A stretch of 5,966 nucleotides of DNA from JBGOUJ01 sp041477005 (lineage in GTDB: Bacteria; Acidobacteriota; Terriglobia; Bryobacterales; JACQDG01), in assembly GCA_041477005.1 (NCBI GenBank), contig JBGOUJ010000488.1, positions 1 through 5,966 on the forward strand. The letters are read 5' to 3'. The position numbers and the translations under genes are program-made. The notes below the pieces were generated by a model. It had not been told where the DNA came from. It searched no databases and saw nothing but the letters and a program-made list of their open reading frames with translations. Below, one piece after another: positions 5,659-5,966 of the stretch; positions within the stretch are counted from its first letter, which is position 1; each line of letters opens with the position of its first letter.

Positions 5659-5966
5659 ATGCCTACGCGATTCTTGATTACCGGAACGCTCGCTGGAGGG
5701 CTCGTCCTCAGCGTCCTGAACTGGGTTACGGCGGCGATCCTGCCTCCCCGCTACAAGCAATTTAGGGATCCCCACGCTGTTGTGGAGGCGATTCGCGCAA
5801 ATGTGTCAGGAAACGACATCTACACCGCCCCGCAGGGGGTTTTCGTATCCGTCTCGCTGCGCCCCCGACTCCAGAGCTTTGGTCCTCGTATCGCCGGCCA
5901 GCTTGTTGTCGAGTTTGCGGTAGCGCTGGGCTTGTCGTTGCTGGTACTTGCAACACCACTTCGCTC
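5659..5966 (+). CDS. Small membrane protein, 5' part, function unknown
   Basis: An open frame runs from ATG at 5659 to the window end without a stop, giving 102 residues. A second ATG at 5656 is in the same frame; 5659 is preferred because GAGGA (5649-5653) is then 5 nt away rather than 2. Residues about 4-24 are a hydrophobic N-terminal anchor (LITGTLAGGLVLSVLNWV). It is followed by an extracytoplasmic stretch with LPPRYKQFRDPHAVVEAIRAN and IYTAPQGVFVSVSLRP, and a second membrane segment begins near residue 78 (LVVEFAVALGLSLLVLAT). The layout resembles small hypothetical membrane proteins that place a short periplasmic domain between membrane helices, but I cannot name a family with confidence. 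It is divergent from the operon and shares its control region. Confidence 0.75.
   Translation, partial: MPTRFLITGTLAGGLVLSVLNWVTAAILPPRYKQFRDPHAVVEAIRANVSGNDIYTAPQGVFVSVSLRPRLQSFGPRIAGQLVVEFAVALGLSLLVLATPLR

Noticed and set aside
1..5966. CRISPR arrays, tRNA/rRNA genes, intact insertion sequences, toxin-antitoxin or phage-defence genes
   Set aside because: No regularly spaced repeats, no cloverleaf or rRNA sequence, and no transposase or defence-protein motif were seen on either strand. The WD40 remnant alone is not enough to claim a defence system.

Overview
The window looks like a piece of an Acidobacteriota chromosome, most likely of the Solibacter/Bryobacteraceae type. Three things point that way. 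The DNA is GC-rich. The first gene has the C-terminal signature of the ADOP-type MacB/FtsX permeases that are expanded in this phylum. The 356-residue secreted protein belongs to an uncharacterised family, recognisable by TPDGQPDLQGIW near its N-terminus, that is very common in these genomes. This assignment is from memory of the families, not from a search.

Layout from left to right. Bases 1-660 (+) are the 3' end of the ABC permease gene. Bases 661-1023 hold the remains of a WD40-repeat gene on the minus strand; it has lost both ends and carries a frameshift and an in-frame stop. Bases 1024-5260 form a compact three-gene unit on the minus strand. In transcription order it encodes the uncharacterised secreted protein (5260-4190), a secreted glycoside-hydrolase-like protein with a GH42-style barrel and trimerisation domain (4125-2068), and a secreted, divergent acetamidase/formamidase-family protein (2034-1024). 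The gaps are 64 and 33 bp, each start has a good Shine-Dalgarno sequence, and each gap contains a perfect 7-bp inverted repeat. Bases 5261-5658 are a divergent control region with several short palindromes, a purine/G-rich tract and a candidate promoter. From 5659 (+) a small membrane-protein gene begins and runs off the window.

The three minus-strand genes probably work together outside the cytoplasm: all three products carry Sec-type signal sequences. A glycosidase-like protein paired with an exported amidase-family protein suggests a small catabolic unit acting on a carbohydrate or amide-bearing glycan. The substrate cannot be read from the sequence. The most noteworthy points are this operon, the altered active-site signature of the exported amidase, the hairpin that overlaps its ribosome-binding site, and the WD40 gene relic wedged between the operon and the permease. 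I see no CRISPR array, tRNA, rRNA or intact mobile element.
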